A stretch of 64,000 nt of DNA from Caballeronia catudaia (GTDB taxonomy: Bacteria > Pseudomonadota > Gammaproteobacteria > Burkholderiales > Burkholderiaceae): contig NZ_FCOF02000004.1 of NCBI RefSeq assembly GCF_001544755.2, forward strand, positions 1-64,000, given 5' to 3'. The translations under genes and the position numbers were made by a program. Within the stretch, counting starts at the first letter, position 1. Every line of letters begins with the position of its first letter. The notes beneath the pieces were generated by a model. The model had not been told where the DNA came from and did not search any database. It worked only from the letters and a program-made list of their open reading frames with translations. Below, piece by piece: positions 54,115 through 63,164 of this stretch.

Positions 54115-55128
54115 CTACCGCGTGAGGTCCGACCGTTCATCCAGTTCCATGAGCACGGCCTCGATCTTCCTCGCAACATCTTCCCACTTGAAGTCCCGCG
54201 CACGGGCAATGCCCTTTTCACCCATCACACGGCGTAGCTCCGTGTTTCCCGAGACGCGCCGGATGGCCTGCGCGATTTGCGGCGCGGACAGTGGATCGAC
54301 CATGATCGCGACATCTCGCGCAATTTCCGGCATCGCTGTGCAATTCGATGTTATGACCGGCGTCCCGCATGCCATGCTTTCGACGATCGGCAGCCCGAAA
54401 CCCTCATACAGCGAAGGGAACAGCAAGGCTTGCGCTCCCCGATACAGCGCCGCGAGCTCTTCCTCCGATAGCCGGCCCATGAACTTGACCCGGTCCCTCG
54501 CCCCAAGAACCTCCAGATACGACAGGATCTCTGCGGAAGGAACACCGACGAACAGCAACTTGACCCGATCGCCGAGGCACGCGTCAACGAACGCCTGGAT
54601 CGTCTTTTTGTTGTTCTTGTGCCCCTTTCCGTTCGATATGCCGAGGAAATAGGTATCGTCGCCTTCCAGCGCGAAGCGTGGGCCGTCTTGCGTGAACGCG
54701 TCCGACACGCCATTGCCCACGACTCTTATCTTTGTTGGGCTGACGCCTGTGAATGTCGCCAGTCTTTGCTTCGAGAACTCGGAGACGGTAAGCACCGCGC
54801 TGGCGCGGCGGCAAACCCTCCTTAGAATCACTTCGCAATAGATCTTCTTCAGAAGCCAGAACGAACTCGGCACATCCACGTGAATAAGGTCATGCACTAC
54901 CAGCACACCCCGTCCGCGGTAGAACAAAGGATAGCTATATCCCGGAGAAAAAAAGATGGTCCCGGTTTTCGGAGCCAGCTTCACGCTGAGATACAGCCAG
55001 TCGAACGGAGAAGCTGGATTGCCGTGGAGCTCGGCTTGAGTGAGCCGCAGGGAGTTCGACACTTCGGTTGCGAATCGGCCGATTCCGTGCATGCCTTTCC
55101 ATCGGCCGTCAAAGATCACTCCTTCCAT
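54115..55128 (-). CDS. Glycosyltransferase family 4
   Basis: The product is 337 residues, GT-B fold. The C-terminal half carries KIRVVGNGVSDAFTQDG, VKFMGRLSEEELAALYRGAQ and FPSLYEGFGLPIVESMACGT, with the E-x7-E motif (Glu in YEGFGLPIVE). It transfers a sugar from a nucleotide donor to the growing lipid-linked unit in the cytoplasm. ATG at 55128 (MEGVIFDGRWKGMHG) has GGAG upstream. It is the third gene from the initiating transferase. Confidence 0.87.
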   Translation of the reverse strand: MEGVIFDGRWKGMHGIGRFATEVSNSLRLTQAELHGNPASPFDWLYLSVKLAPKTGTIFFSPGYSYPLFYRGRGVLVVHDLIHVDVPSSFWLLKKIYCEVILRRVCRRASAVLTVSEFSKQRLATFTGVSPTKIRVVGNGVSDAFTQDGPRFALEGDDTYFLGISNGKGHKNNKKTIQAFVDACLGDRVKLLFVGVPSAEILSYLEVLGARDRVKFMGRLSEEELAALYRGAQALLFPSLYEGFGLPIVESMACGTPVITSNCTAMPEIARDVAIMVDPLSAPQIAQAIRRVSGNTELRRVMGEKGIARARDFKWEDVARKIEAVLMELDERSDLTR

Positions 55129-55191
55129 GGCTGCTCCTAGCATTCATTAGACCGACCGTTTGCGCCGGACCGAAGACGAATCTCTCCCGGA

Positions 55192-56406
55192 TCACCCGCC
55201 TCGCGCCGCGACTACGTCCGTATTGAGACGGATGTACTTATCGACCCAGCTCTCTATGTTCAGAAAAGCAGGCGCCGACGCTTTGGCGGCGCGTCCCATG
55301 CATTCAAGGTCCTCTTGCCCGCGACGGAAACGGGCCATGATCGTACCCAGCTCGCCCTGATTGTTCGGCTCGAAGATGCGCCCATTCTTTCCGTCCTCGA
55401 TCATTTCCGGAATTCCACCTCGTCTCGCGGCAATGACGGGCAAGCCAAATGCAAACGCTTCTGGCACGACCATGCCGAGTGCCTCTTCGCACAGGCTCGG
55501 CACGACCAGAACGTCGATTTGCGGAAAGAAATCGGCTTGCTTCTGATAACCCAGAAATCGTATTTGCGGGCTCGAATAGCGACGCTTGAGCTCCGTCTCG
55601 TATCGGGCTTGCCCGGTTCCCGCAATCCAAAGTTCCGAGCCCGGATCGTTCATCGACAGGAATTCATCGATCAAAAAAGCGATGCCCTTGGCTGGACTGA
55701 GGTGGCCGATGTAGCCGAATACGAACTTCCGATTTGCCTTCGCCTGCCTTTGAAACGGCTCGATGTCGATCAGGCGAAGATCCCGCGCGTTGTGAATGGC
55801 TACGCGATGCTTCGCCCGGGCAAAATAGCCCGCAGCGAGATGCCGGTCGAGTACGAACTGGCTGACGCCAACAACCGCATCGGCATTGTTCGACATGGAC
55901 TTGTGCGCGACACGGAAAACCTTGCAACTCATGCACTGAGTTGCGCAGCTATGACCGTTGCGGAACATGTTGGAGTTGGGGCACATGAAGTTCGCGCTGT
56001 GCAGCACCTGCACCGTCGGAATGCCAAGCGACTTGCTGATTGTCAGCACCACCGCAGACCAGCCCTCTATGGCATGCACGTTCACCGCGTCTGGACGCTC
56101 GTCCTTCAATATGTCTTTCGCAATCGAAAGCATTCGCAGGTTCACCGAATCCATTGCATGCCAGATAGCTTTCTTCCACGGTTCGCGCGTGTCTTTAGTC
56201 CCATGCCAATAAATGTTCTTGATCGGCACTCGGATAACCGGAACGTCGTTCACCAGATCCCGCTCGATGTCGCCTTTCTCCTTCGTGGTGAGCACCAGCA
56301 CCTCATGGCCACGATTCCGAATGCCCTCCGCGAGCGTTTGCAACACGATCTCCGCTCCACCAGTAATTGCGGGCGGATAAAGTCCGCTAACGAACGCGAT
56401 CTTCAT
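55192..56406 (-). CDS. Glycosyltransferase family 4
   Basis: The product is 404 residues, GT-B fold. It begins MKIAFVSGLYPPAITGGAEI, the glycine-rich GT4 opening. A cysteine-rich insertion (ANFMCPNSNMFRNGHSC, QCMSC) occurs in the N-terminal domain, as in a subgroup of GT4. The donor site shows GYIGHLSPAKGIAFLIDEFL, then PSLCEEALGMVVPEAFAFGL with the E-x7-E pair. It probably adds a second or third sugar of the repeat unit. It lies between the Wzc copy 2 and the other GT4 gene in one operon. Confidence 0.88.
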   Translation of the reverse strand: MKIAFVSGLYPPAITGGAEIVLQTLAEGIRNRGHEVLVLTTKEKGDIERDLVNDVPVIRVPIKNIYWHGTKDTREPWKKAIWHAMDSVNLRMLSIAKDILKDERPDAVNVHAIEGWSAVVLTISKSLGIPTVQVLHSANFMCPNSNMFRNGHSCATQCMSCKVFRVAHKSMSNNADAVVGVSQFVLDRHLAAGYFARAKHRVAIHNARDLRLIDIEPFQRQAKANRKFVFGYIGHLSPAKGIAFLIDEFLSMNDPGSELWIAGTGQARYETELKRRYSSPQIRFLGYQKQADFFPQIDVLVVPSLCEEALGMVVPEAFAFGLPVIAARRGGIPEMIEDGKNGRIFEPNNQGELGTIMARFRRGQEDLECMGRAAKASAPAFLNIESWVDKYIRLNTDVVAARGG

Positions 56407-56455
56407 GATGTCCGCCCTCGTGTCTCAGTCGCTCGTCTCAGGACAGCGCTCATCA

Positions 56456-58684
56456 TCAGGCTTTCCTCGTAATCTTCAGTTCGTAGCTCTCTGCGGAGTA
56501 ACGATATCTGCCGTACCCGTAGCTCCTGCGTCCCGACCGAAGCTTCAGACCGTTGACGACGACGCCCTGCGTAGACAGACCGATCCGTTCGAGTCGGCGG
56601 ATAGACTCACGTAATTCACCGACACCTGTCACGCCCTGTTGCGCCACAAGGAAGGTCGTAGCGGCAAGACTTGCCAACTGCAAAGCTGCGTCGGTCGGAA
56701 GAATGGGCGCCGCATCGAGAAGCACGACGTCATATCCGACACCCAGTCGCTCGATGAGGTCATGAGCCTTCGGGCGCGCGAACAGATCGCTCGGACTCGG
56801 AAAACGCGTGCCGGAGGAAACAAAATCGACACCGGCGCACACATCACGATGAATGATGTCGCGGGGGACACAAGATCCGTTTAGCAAGTCGGACAAGCCC
56901 GGTCCTGGATTCACAACGAAATGCCGGCCGAGGTCGCCTCGATGCAGGTCGGCATCGACCAGCAAGACGCGCTTGCCCGTAGCGCCCAGAATCGCAGCGA
57001 GATTCGATGTTACGAACGATTTGCCAATGCCCGGCGTCGGTCCTGTGATGAGCACGAGGTTATTTCGCGCTCCGGTGAGCGCGCGTACCATCGCGGTCCG
57101 GAACCCGCGAATGCTTTCTATTGCGGGATCGATAACCGGCGAGGTCGCCAGCAGGCCGCCCTTGGACTTCGGCGAGCGGATCGCTCTTGTGAGGCGAGCC
57201 TCATGCGGGCTATACGGAACGGTCGCGTACACCGGCACTCCGATATTCTCTTCGATCTCGGACGGCTCGTTGACCGCGTCGAAAAGCTGTTTGCGTGTCA
57301 ATGCAACAAGAACGCCGGATATCAGGCCAAGGAACAGTGCGACGCCCATGACGAGCAGCGGCCTGGGCCAGAACGGTTGGTCGGGGACCATGGCGGAATC
57401 GACGAGCCGGGCGTTACCGAGCTTTCCTGCCTTGACCACGCGAAGCTGCTCATAAGTATTCAGCAGTGACATGTACAAGTTGCTATTGACCTGGACATCG
57501 CGCTGCAGCCGCAAAATGTCTTGCTCCATCGGCGGCAGCCTGCGCGATTGACTCGCAATCGATTCGAGCTCCTTCTGCGCCACCTGCAACTGCGAATCGA
57601 CTGAGCGTACGGCCGGATGGTCGCTCCTGTAGAGCGCAAGCAAGTCATTGCGCTTCTGTTCGAGCTCGACGCGCCTTCTTTGTGTCTCGACGGCGCGTTT
57701 CAGCAGACTTCCGGCTTCTTCGCCCAGGTTCACTGTTCCGTGGCTCGCACGATATTCATTGAATCGTGCCTCGGCCACTTCGACCCGTTGTTTCAATTCA
57801 GGAAGTTGCGCCTCCAGGAATTTGATGGAGCGTGCGGCTTCTTCCGACTTTCGCTCGATACCCTGCTCGATATAGGTGTTCGCAACCGCGTTCAGAATAG
57901 CCGCGGCCTTGATAGGATCGACGTCGTCCAGCGATGCCTTGATGACATTCGATTCCTTGCCTATGTCGCTGATGGACAGCTTCTTGCGCAACGACTCGAT
58001 CGTCGCCACAGGCGAGTTGCGCGTGAGATCGAAGGTCGCGCCCGGATTTGCATCGATCTCGTCGACACGCAATTCGATCGGTCCGAACGGTGTTTTGGCC
58101 TCGGTGGTGTGTCCAATCACCCCCCGAAATCTGAACTCCCGGAACGATACTTCATACATTCTGCTATCAAGCTTCTTGAGCTTGAACTTCCGGCCGTAGA
58201 ACTGCGACGGCGTATCGAACAGTCCAACCTCGATGTGCTCCGCCCCCCAGACATAACCGCGCGGACCCGGCGTGGAGATAGTGTCGCTAAGCCTTGCGAT
58301 CTGCCGGCCGATTACAGGGAAGTAGCGCGGCGTCGCCTCGATGCCCAGCTTGAGCTTGTTCACAGCCTGCGCAATGACGAGCCGCGAGCCGAGCACTTCC
58401 ATCTCACCCGGCGAATCCGCATTGACGTCGAACATAGACGAGACGTCGCTCAATATGTTCTTGGGGCGGCTCGTGCCATCAGGTTTCTGAAATTGAATGA
58501 GAATATCGGCGCGGTAGACCGGTGTCGACAGGAACGTGTACGCTGCCGCGATCAACAGTACCGATCCGGTCACAACAGCGATCAGCTTCTTGCTATCGAA
58601 TATTGCGTCGAGATGCACGCCGATATGCGATGGCTGACTTCCGCCCGCACCAGTTATACTCATAACGTCGATTTCCTTTTTCAT
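56456..58684 (-). CDS. Polysaccharide co-polymerase with tyrosine autokinase domain (Wzc type), copy 2
   Basis: The product is 742 residues, nearly the length of copy 1 at 46603-48834 and similar along its whole course. It shares the Wzz helix, the stretch YFPVIGRQIARLSDTISTPG (copy 1: YFPVIGRWLAQHADGLSTPG), the coiled coil, Walker A GPTPGIGKSF and the tail YGYGRYRYSAESY. The kinase motifs are intact: VLLVDADLHRG and VVLLDAAPILP. Start 58684 is used; ATG at 58663 is possible. It follows the initiating transferase in the minus-strand half. Confidence 0.9.
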   Translation of the reverse strand: MKKEIDVMSITGAGGSQPSHIGVHLDAIFDSKKLIAVVTGSVLLIAAAYTFLSTPVYRADILIQFQKPDGTSRPKNILSDVSSMFDVNADSPGEMEVLGSRLVIAQAVNKLKLGIEATPRYFPVIGRQIARLSDTISTPGPRGYVWGAEHIEVGLFDTPSQFYGRKFKLKKLDSRMYEVSFREFRFRGVIGHTTEAKTPFGPIELRVDEIDANPGATFDLTRNSPVATIESLRKKLSISDIGKESNVIKASLDDVDPIKAAAILNAVANTYIEQGIERKSEEAARSIKFLEAQLPELKQRVEVAEARFNEYRASHGTVNLGEEAGSLLKRAVETQRRRVELEQKRNDLLALYRSDHPAVRSVDSQLQVAQKELESIASQSRRLPPMEQDILRLQRDVQVNSNLYMSLLNTYEQLRVVKAGKLGNARLVDSAMVPDQPFWPRPLLVMGVALFLGLISGVLVALTRKQLFDAVNEPSEIEENIGVPVYATVPYSPHEARLTRAIRSPKSKGGLLATSPVIDPAIESIRGFRTAMVRALTGARNNLVLITGPTPGIGKSFVTSNLAAILGATGKRVLLVDADLHRGDLGRHFVVNPGPGLSDLLNGSCVPRDIIHRDVCAGVDFVSSGTRFPSPSDLFARPKAHDLIERLGVGYDVVLLDAAPILPTDAALQLASLAATTFLVAQQGVTGVGELRESIRRLERIGLSTQGVVVNGLKLRSGRRSYGYGRYRYSAESYELKITRKA

Positions 58685-58836
58685 GCTTTCCCCATCGCGC
58701 GCAACATTGATCCAATCAGCTACGTCGCAAAAAACCGCATGATTCGACTCGACTTCTTATCGTCCATCAACGTCGAATATCTGGATATCGGCGCTTCGCA
58801 TCCGCTCTGTGTCGTTTGGAGACGAACGGTGATACT

Positions 58837-59697
58837 TCAGTACGCCCCATCTTTTTCGAAGACAACTTTAAAGGTACGTAAAAGAATGGATACATCGAGC
58901 AACACGGATCGCTCTTTGACATAGGAAACATCAAGCGAGACCCTGGTCGCATAGTCGACATCGTTCCGCCCGCTGACCTGCCATAGTCCTGTCATGCCTG
59001 GTTTCACCATCAGGTAGTAACGTGCGTCCTGGCCATACCGTGGCAGTTCTTTGTCGACGACGGGTCGCGGACCTACCAAGCTCATGTCGCCGCGAAGCAC
59101 GTTCCAAAGTTGCGGAAGCTCATCAAGACTCGTGCGACGCAGAATCCGGCCGATGGGCGTGATCCTGATATCGTTTCTGAGTTTGAAGTCACGATTCCAT
59201 TCCTCGCGAGCTTGAGGGTTTTTCGCAAGGAAGTCCGTCAGCACTGCATCGGCATTGTTGATCATCGAGCGAAACTTCAGGCACCTGAAGGTTCGACCGC
59301 CCCGTCCGATGCGTTGATGACCAAAGATCGCGTGTCCTCCATCGCTCAATACGATCAATCCGATTCCTATGAGAATCGGAAGTAAAACAACCAGCAAGGT
59401 CGAGGAACCGAGGATGTCTATGGTCCGTTTGGCGATGTCGCTCACCGTGGCCCCTTCGCCCGCAGTGCCGGAAGCACAATTTTCGTGGGGGATCTGCCAG
59501 GCTATCGTCTGGTGGGAGGCGTCCGATGGTATCGCTTCTTTATCGCCCGTGTGTTCAGGCTGGTCATTCATAGAGGAGCCAATTGAATTCCGGCCAGCCG
59601 ATTCCAAAGGATTCGAGCCCAAACGGCTTTCGTGAAGGGCATCGAACGACTCGCTTTCGTCTGACACTGGTTGCCATACTTTGCTGACTAAGGCCAT
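58837..59697 (-). CDS. Undecaprenyl-phosphate sugar-phosphate transferase (WcaJ/WbaP-like catalytic domain)
   Basis: The product is 286 residues. After a variable head (1-90) there is one membrane helix (ILGSSTLLVVLLPILIGIGL) and the bacterial sugar transferase domain (PF02397): FGHQRIGRGGRTFRCLKFRS, RILRRTSLDELPQLWNVLRG with MSLVGPRPV and KPGMTGLWQVSGRND. The long N-terminal membrane/CoA-binding-like half of full WcaJ is absent. It starts the repeat by placing sugar-1-phosphate on undecaprenyl phosphate. ATG at 59697 follows GGGG. The sugar is unknown. Confidence 0.88.
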   Translation of the reverse strand: MALVSKVWQPVSDESESFDALHESRLGSNPLESAGRNSIGSSMNDQPEHTGDKEAIPSDASHQTIAWQIPHENCASGTAGEGATVSDIAKRTIDILGSSTLLVVLLPILIGIGLIVLSDGGHAIFGHQRIGRGGRTFRCLKFRSMINNADAVLTDFLAKNPQAREEWNRDFKLRNDIRITPIGRILRRTSLDELPQLWNVLRGDMSLVGPRPVVDKELPRYGQDARYYLMVKPGMTGLWQVSGRNDVDYATRVSLDVSYVKERSVLLDVSILLRTFKVVFEKDGAY

Positions 59698-60563
59698 CGC
59701 TGTCCCCGGTTCAAAGTCACCTGACAATTGCAACTGCGTTTGCGCATTCAAGTCAGAAATGAGGCATGTTCGACGACATCGTCGTGGAAGACGTTGAGCG
59801 TTGAGGCCTCGGCCCCCCGCCCGAAGATGACGGTCGTCACGACGCGGACAGAGCGCGTCAGTGTCTCCGTTGTGAAGCGATGACCTATGCCTCAAACGGT
59901 GGTGCGTTGCGCATCGACATCGAGATCGCCCACGAATCCCTTCAGTCGTTTGACGGCCGGCTATCATGGCGCGCGTCATCTCGAATAATCGTAGTCCTGA
60001 TTAACTCTCGAAATAACTTCGACACGCACGCAAGTTTGACTGCCTTAGCCCGTCGCTCCGACCCGACACTCGCGAAACCCGAGTGTCGGCGGCAAAAAGC
60101 CGAACTCCACCTGCTGAACAGGTTCAATCAAGAAAGCACTCGGAAACGACGTTGAGATACGATCGATCGCGCTCACCAGGCTATGACCCATGAATCGAGC
60201 CGGACCGATCCGCGGTCATGCGTTCCGAATGGGTATCTACGCGAGCTATCGTTGTTGCACCTAGGATACTTCATCGAAAATAAAATTCTCGCCAACTCCT
60301 TGGTCAATCCTGCCAACCATTCAATGCACGTCGCTGACAGAGTATGATCTACCGAGGACGCCGAACATGCTTCTGCGGACGACGTGCACGGGTCACTGAT
60401 AGCGTGCACCTTCTGGCAACATCACCCGCCCAGCTTTCGCCTCGAATTCAAGCGTGTGTGAATTCCACCTATTTTCCCTAATCATCATTTTGTCTCATCC
60501 ACTTCATTCAACGGATTTGTGCGGAACCGGACCTTCGAAGAGCGTCTCACTTCGTCCGATCTT
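59698..60563. promoter_or_regulatory. Gene-free region upstream of the minus-strand polysaccharide genes, with a hairpin and an inverted repeat
   Basis: No convincing gene is seen over 860 bases. Two elements stand out. CCGACACTCG (60063-60072) pairs perfectly with CGAGTGTCGG (60080-60089) around a 7-base loop. GAATTCA (60444-60450) and TGAATTC (60459-60465) form a 22-base inverted repeat. The stretch before 60540 is AT-rich. It probably carries the promoter and a long leader of the minus-strand operon. Confidence 0.45.
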
Positions 60564-60677
60564 CTATTGATCGTCCTGATCTCTAGGCGCTCTTGATCGC
60601 GCGACGCACAGCGCGCACCCGAAAACTCCCAACACCACACCCAATATGAAGCATAGGAGATGGGTAAAAATGCTCAT
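60564..60677 (-). CDS. 37-residue membrane micro-protein
   Basis: MSIFTHLLCFILGVVLGVFG continues with CALCVARSRAPRDQDDQ. There is one hydrophobic helix with glycine spacing (G-x3-G) and a charged tail. GAGAG lies about 8 bases ahead of the ATG. The pattern resembles DUF3789-type small membrane proteins found in phage and accessory regions, but a 37-residue match is weak. It lies in an otherwise gene-free stretch. Confidence 0.5.
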   Translation of the reverse strand: MSIFTHLLCFILGVVLGVFGCALCVARSRAPRDQDDQ

Positions 60678-61221
60678 TAAAGATCTCTCTAATTGAATGC
60701 CAAGAATCTTGTCTGATCCGGAAGCGGTAGCGTCGCTCTTGCCCGCCAGAATCGTGGTCGCATAGGGTATGCGGAGGGGACAATTGCGGCTGGCTCCTCA
60801 ACCGGCGTACTTTAGCTCGAACCCTTCCGCTACCGTTACCCCAAAGAAGGGGGGCAGCGTGCAGAGCGTAACGCCGTGTTCCTGAGGTCGGCCTGAATTC
60901 CACGCGCGTAGATTATAAGCCCGCACCCGCCCGGCCCAACGCGCCGTGAAAGACGGCGGCTTGGCATGTATCAACAGAGAGAGACTTCGACGAGGGTGAC
61001 CACCGGCGGGCCAATGCTCCTAATAGGCACGCTCGGGCGGTGATTTAGAGTGGAGATGAAAGTATCCGAACGCTTTTACCAGGAAAGTAAGTCCCGTCCG
61101 GGCCCAAGACACTGTTGGCACAACACTTACCTGGCGCGCGGCACTAGCTTCTTTCAAGCGAGTGACGGGCCCGTGATTCGAGCGAAACCGGACCCTGAAA
61201 CATACGCTAATCGCACGCGCC
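60678..61221. other. Gene-poor region between the micro-protein and hldE
   Basis: About 540 bases. The only open frames are short and read poorly. No repeat, terminator or operator of note was found. The hldE stop abuts this stretch. Confidence 0.45.
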
Positions 61222-62559
61222 CTAGTCCCGTCCCATGACCAACACGTCCGGCGTGAGCCGCGAAATCAGACGACCGGGCGAGTCCTCGGAAAACGGGACC
61301 ACCCAGTCGACGCACGATAACGCCGACACCATGCGCATACGCGTCGAAAGAGGATGGACCGGACGTCGCACTCCTTTGAGACGTTGGACGGAAGCGTCGT
61401 CATTGACGGCTACGATCAGCTTGTCCCCTAACGCCCGCGCTTTTTGCAGGGCATCGATGTGGTCAGGAAGAAGAATATCGAAACATCCATTCGTCATGAC
61501 GATACGCTCGCCTCTTGTTCGAGCGCCGCTTACCTGACTGAGCAGATTATCTTCTTCAAAAATGCCTCCGGCGGCGAACGCTGCTTCACGGTTGAGCGCT
61601 TGCTGAAGCTCGATCGGACTGGCCGTGGCGGTACCCAATTTCGTTACGACCACACCTGCCGCAATGTTGGCGAGCGCGACGCATTCGGGAAGTGCTACGC
61701 CGGCCCCCAGTGCGGCGCTGAGCGTGGCGACGACCGTATCGCCAGCCCCCGTCACGTCATACACTTCGCGCGCCCGCGTCGGCAAATGCAGCGGAGCGAG
61801 GCCGCGAGCGAGCAATGTCATTCCGTTCTCGCTGCGCGTAACGAGCACTGCCTCGAGGTCAAGCGCGTTGCGCAGTGCCTCGCCCTTGCGTTCAATATCG
61901 GCTTCGTTCTCGCAACGCCCGACTACCGCCTCGAATTCCGACAGGTTCGGCGTAATGACAGTGGCGCCATGGTAGCGCTTGAAATCCGTCCCTTTTGGGT
62001 CGACGATAATAGCCTTTCCAGCCTCCCGAGCGGCGGAAATGAGATCCGCTGACCGGCGCAATGCACCCTTTGAATAGTCCGACAGAACGACCGCGTTGAC
62101 GTCGCTGAGTTGTCGCTCAAAGGCAAGCTTCAACTCAGCGAAATTCCAATTCAGAAACTGATCTTCGAAGTCCGCTCTTATCAACTGTTGATGGCGAGAA
62201 AGAATGCGAAGCTTTGTAATCGTGCGACTACCCTCGACGCGCTGCAACAGACATTCGACGCCACCGGCCTCCAGCATCTCTTCGAGTTGATCGGCCTGAG
62301 CGTCCTGCCCAGCAAGGCCCAGAAGACGAGTGTGTGCGCCGAGGACGGCTGCGTTCAATGCTACGTTGCCAGCGCCCCCGATCCTCGTCTCGTCCATTTG
62401 GACATGGACCACGGGAACAGGCGCTTCCGGTGAAATGCGAAGCGCCGGTCCGTGCCAGTATCGATCGAGCATGACATCGCCGACTACCAGGACGTGAGCT
62501 TGCGAAAAATCGGGGAGTGTGAGCAGTGGCGGCTGATCCCTTGTCTGCGGCATGTTCAT
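61222..62559 (-). CDS. hldE: HldE-like heptose-7-phosphate kinase with a degenerate, truncated nucleotidyltransferase half
   Basis: The product is 445 residues; E. coli HldE has 477. The N-terminal PfkB kinase is intact: VLVVGDVMLDRYWHGPALRI, RIGGAGNVALNAAVLGAHTR and YDVTGAGDTVVATLSAALGA. The C-terminal nucleotidyltransferase begins properly (MTNGCFDIL) but its HxGH motif reads LPDH (residues 364-367), losing the first His and the Gly. The protein stops at DVLVMGRD, where others continue for about 30 residues. So heptose 1,7-bisphosphate could be made, but ADP-heptose formation here is doubtful. It overlaps the gmhA stop by four bases (ATGA). Confidence 0.82.
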   Translation of the reverse strand: MNMPQTRDQPPLLTLPDFSQAHVLVVGDVMLDRYWHGPALRISPEAPVPVVHVQMDETRIGGAGNVALNAAVLGAHTRLLGLAGQDAQADQLEEMLEAGGVECLLQRVEGSRTITKLRILSRHQQLIRADFEDQFLNWNFAELKLAFERQLSDVNAVVLSDYSKGALRRSADLISAAREAGKAIIVDPKGTDFKRYHGATVITPNLSEFEAVVGRCENEADIERKGEALRNALDLEAVLVTRSENGMTLLARGLAPLHLPTRAREVYDVTGAGDTVVATLSAALGAGVALPECVALANIAAGVVVTKLGTATASPIELQQALNREAAFAAGGIFEEDNLLSQVSGARTRGERIVMTNGCFDILLPDHIDALQKARALGDKLIVAVNDDASVQRLKGVRRPVHPLSTRMRMVSALSCVDWVVPFSEDSPGRLISRLTPDVLVMGRD

Positions 62560-63143
62560 GACTGCTCCACAGAGTGCGCCAGTCCGAGCGCCACTTCCAC
62601 GGCACCGCAAATCGTGTGACCGATGAGGATGTGTGCTTCCTGAATACGTGCAGTGACGGACGACGGAACAATAATGCTCATGTCGCAGAGCTTCGCCAAC
62701 TTCCCGCCCTCACGACCGAGGAGACCAATCGTATGAATGCCCATTTCTTTTGCATATTCCACCGCGCGCAATACATTCGCTGAATTGCCAGAAGTTGAAA
62801 TACCGATCAGGGTATCGCCCTTGCGTCCAAGTGCAGCAATCTGTCTGCTGAAGACGTCATCGAAGGAATAGTCGTTACTGATGCAGGTAAGCGCGGAGGT
62901 GTCCGTGGAAAGTGCCAGCGCAGGCAGCGGTCGGCGATCCTTGATGAACCGTCCGGTGAATTCGGCTGCCAAGTGCTGGCTATCGGCCGCTGAACCTCCG
63001 TTTCCGCACAGCATCAACTTCCCGTCATGGCGCATGGAAGTGGCAATGATGTCGATCGCTGCCCCGATCTCTTCGTTCAGACTCGCCAGCCTAGAGATCA
63101 TCGCAGCGTGCTCGTCTAGATTTGCCAGAAAAATACTTGACAT
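62556..63143 (-). CDS. gmhA: Phosphoheptose isomerase GmhA
   Basis: The product is 195 residues, a SIS-fold isomerase. CGNGGSAADSQHLAAEFTGR, STDTSALTCISNDYSFDDVF and the late EAHILIGHTICGAVEVALG carry the substrate-binding and metal residues of the family. It converts sedoheptulose 7-phosphate to D-glycero-D-manno-heptose 7-phosphate, the first step of ADP-heptose synthesis. GGGAG precedes the ATG. It is followed directly by hldE and preceded by a GT9 gene, giving a heptose module. Confidence 0.93.
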   Translation of the reverse strand: MSSIFLANLDEHAAMISRLASLNEEIGAAIDIIATSMRHDGKLMLCGNGGSAADSQHLAAEFTGRFIKDRRPLPALALSTDTSALTCISNDYSFDDVFSRQIAALGRKGDTLIGISTSGNSANVLRAVEYAKEMGIHTIGLLGREGGKLAKLCDMSIIVPSSVTARIQEAHILIGHTICGAVEVALGLAHSVEQS

Positions 63144-63164
63144 TTGGACTCCCGCTAATACCCG

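Noticed and set aside
57617-58924. 435-codon open frame on the plus strand opposite wzc copy 2
   Set aside because: Reverse-strand shadow of the coiled-coil coding region; no signal, domain or start context.
60173-60409. 78-codon minus-strand ORF in the polysaccharide leader region
   Set aside because: No ribosome site and no recognisable content; more likely untranslated leader.
61050-61238. 62-codon plus-strand ORF overlapping the hldE end
   Set aside because: It overlaps hldE antisense and reads as random, Arg/Pro-rich sequence.
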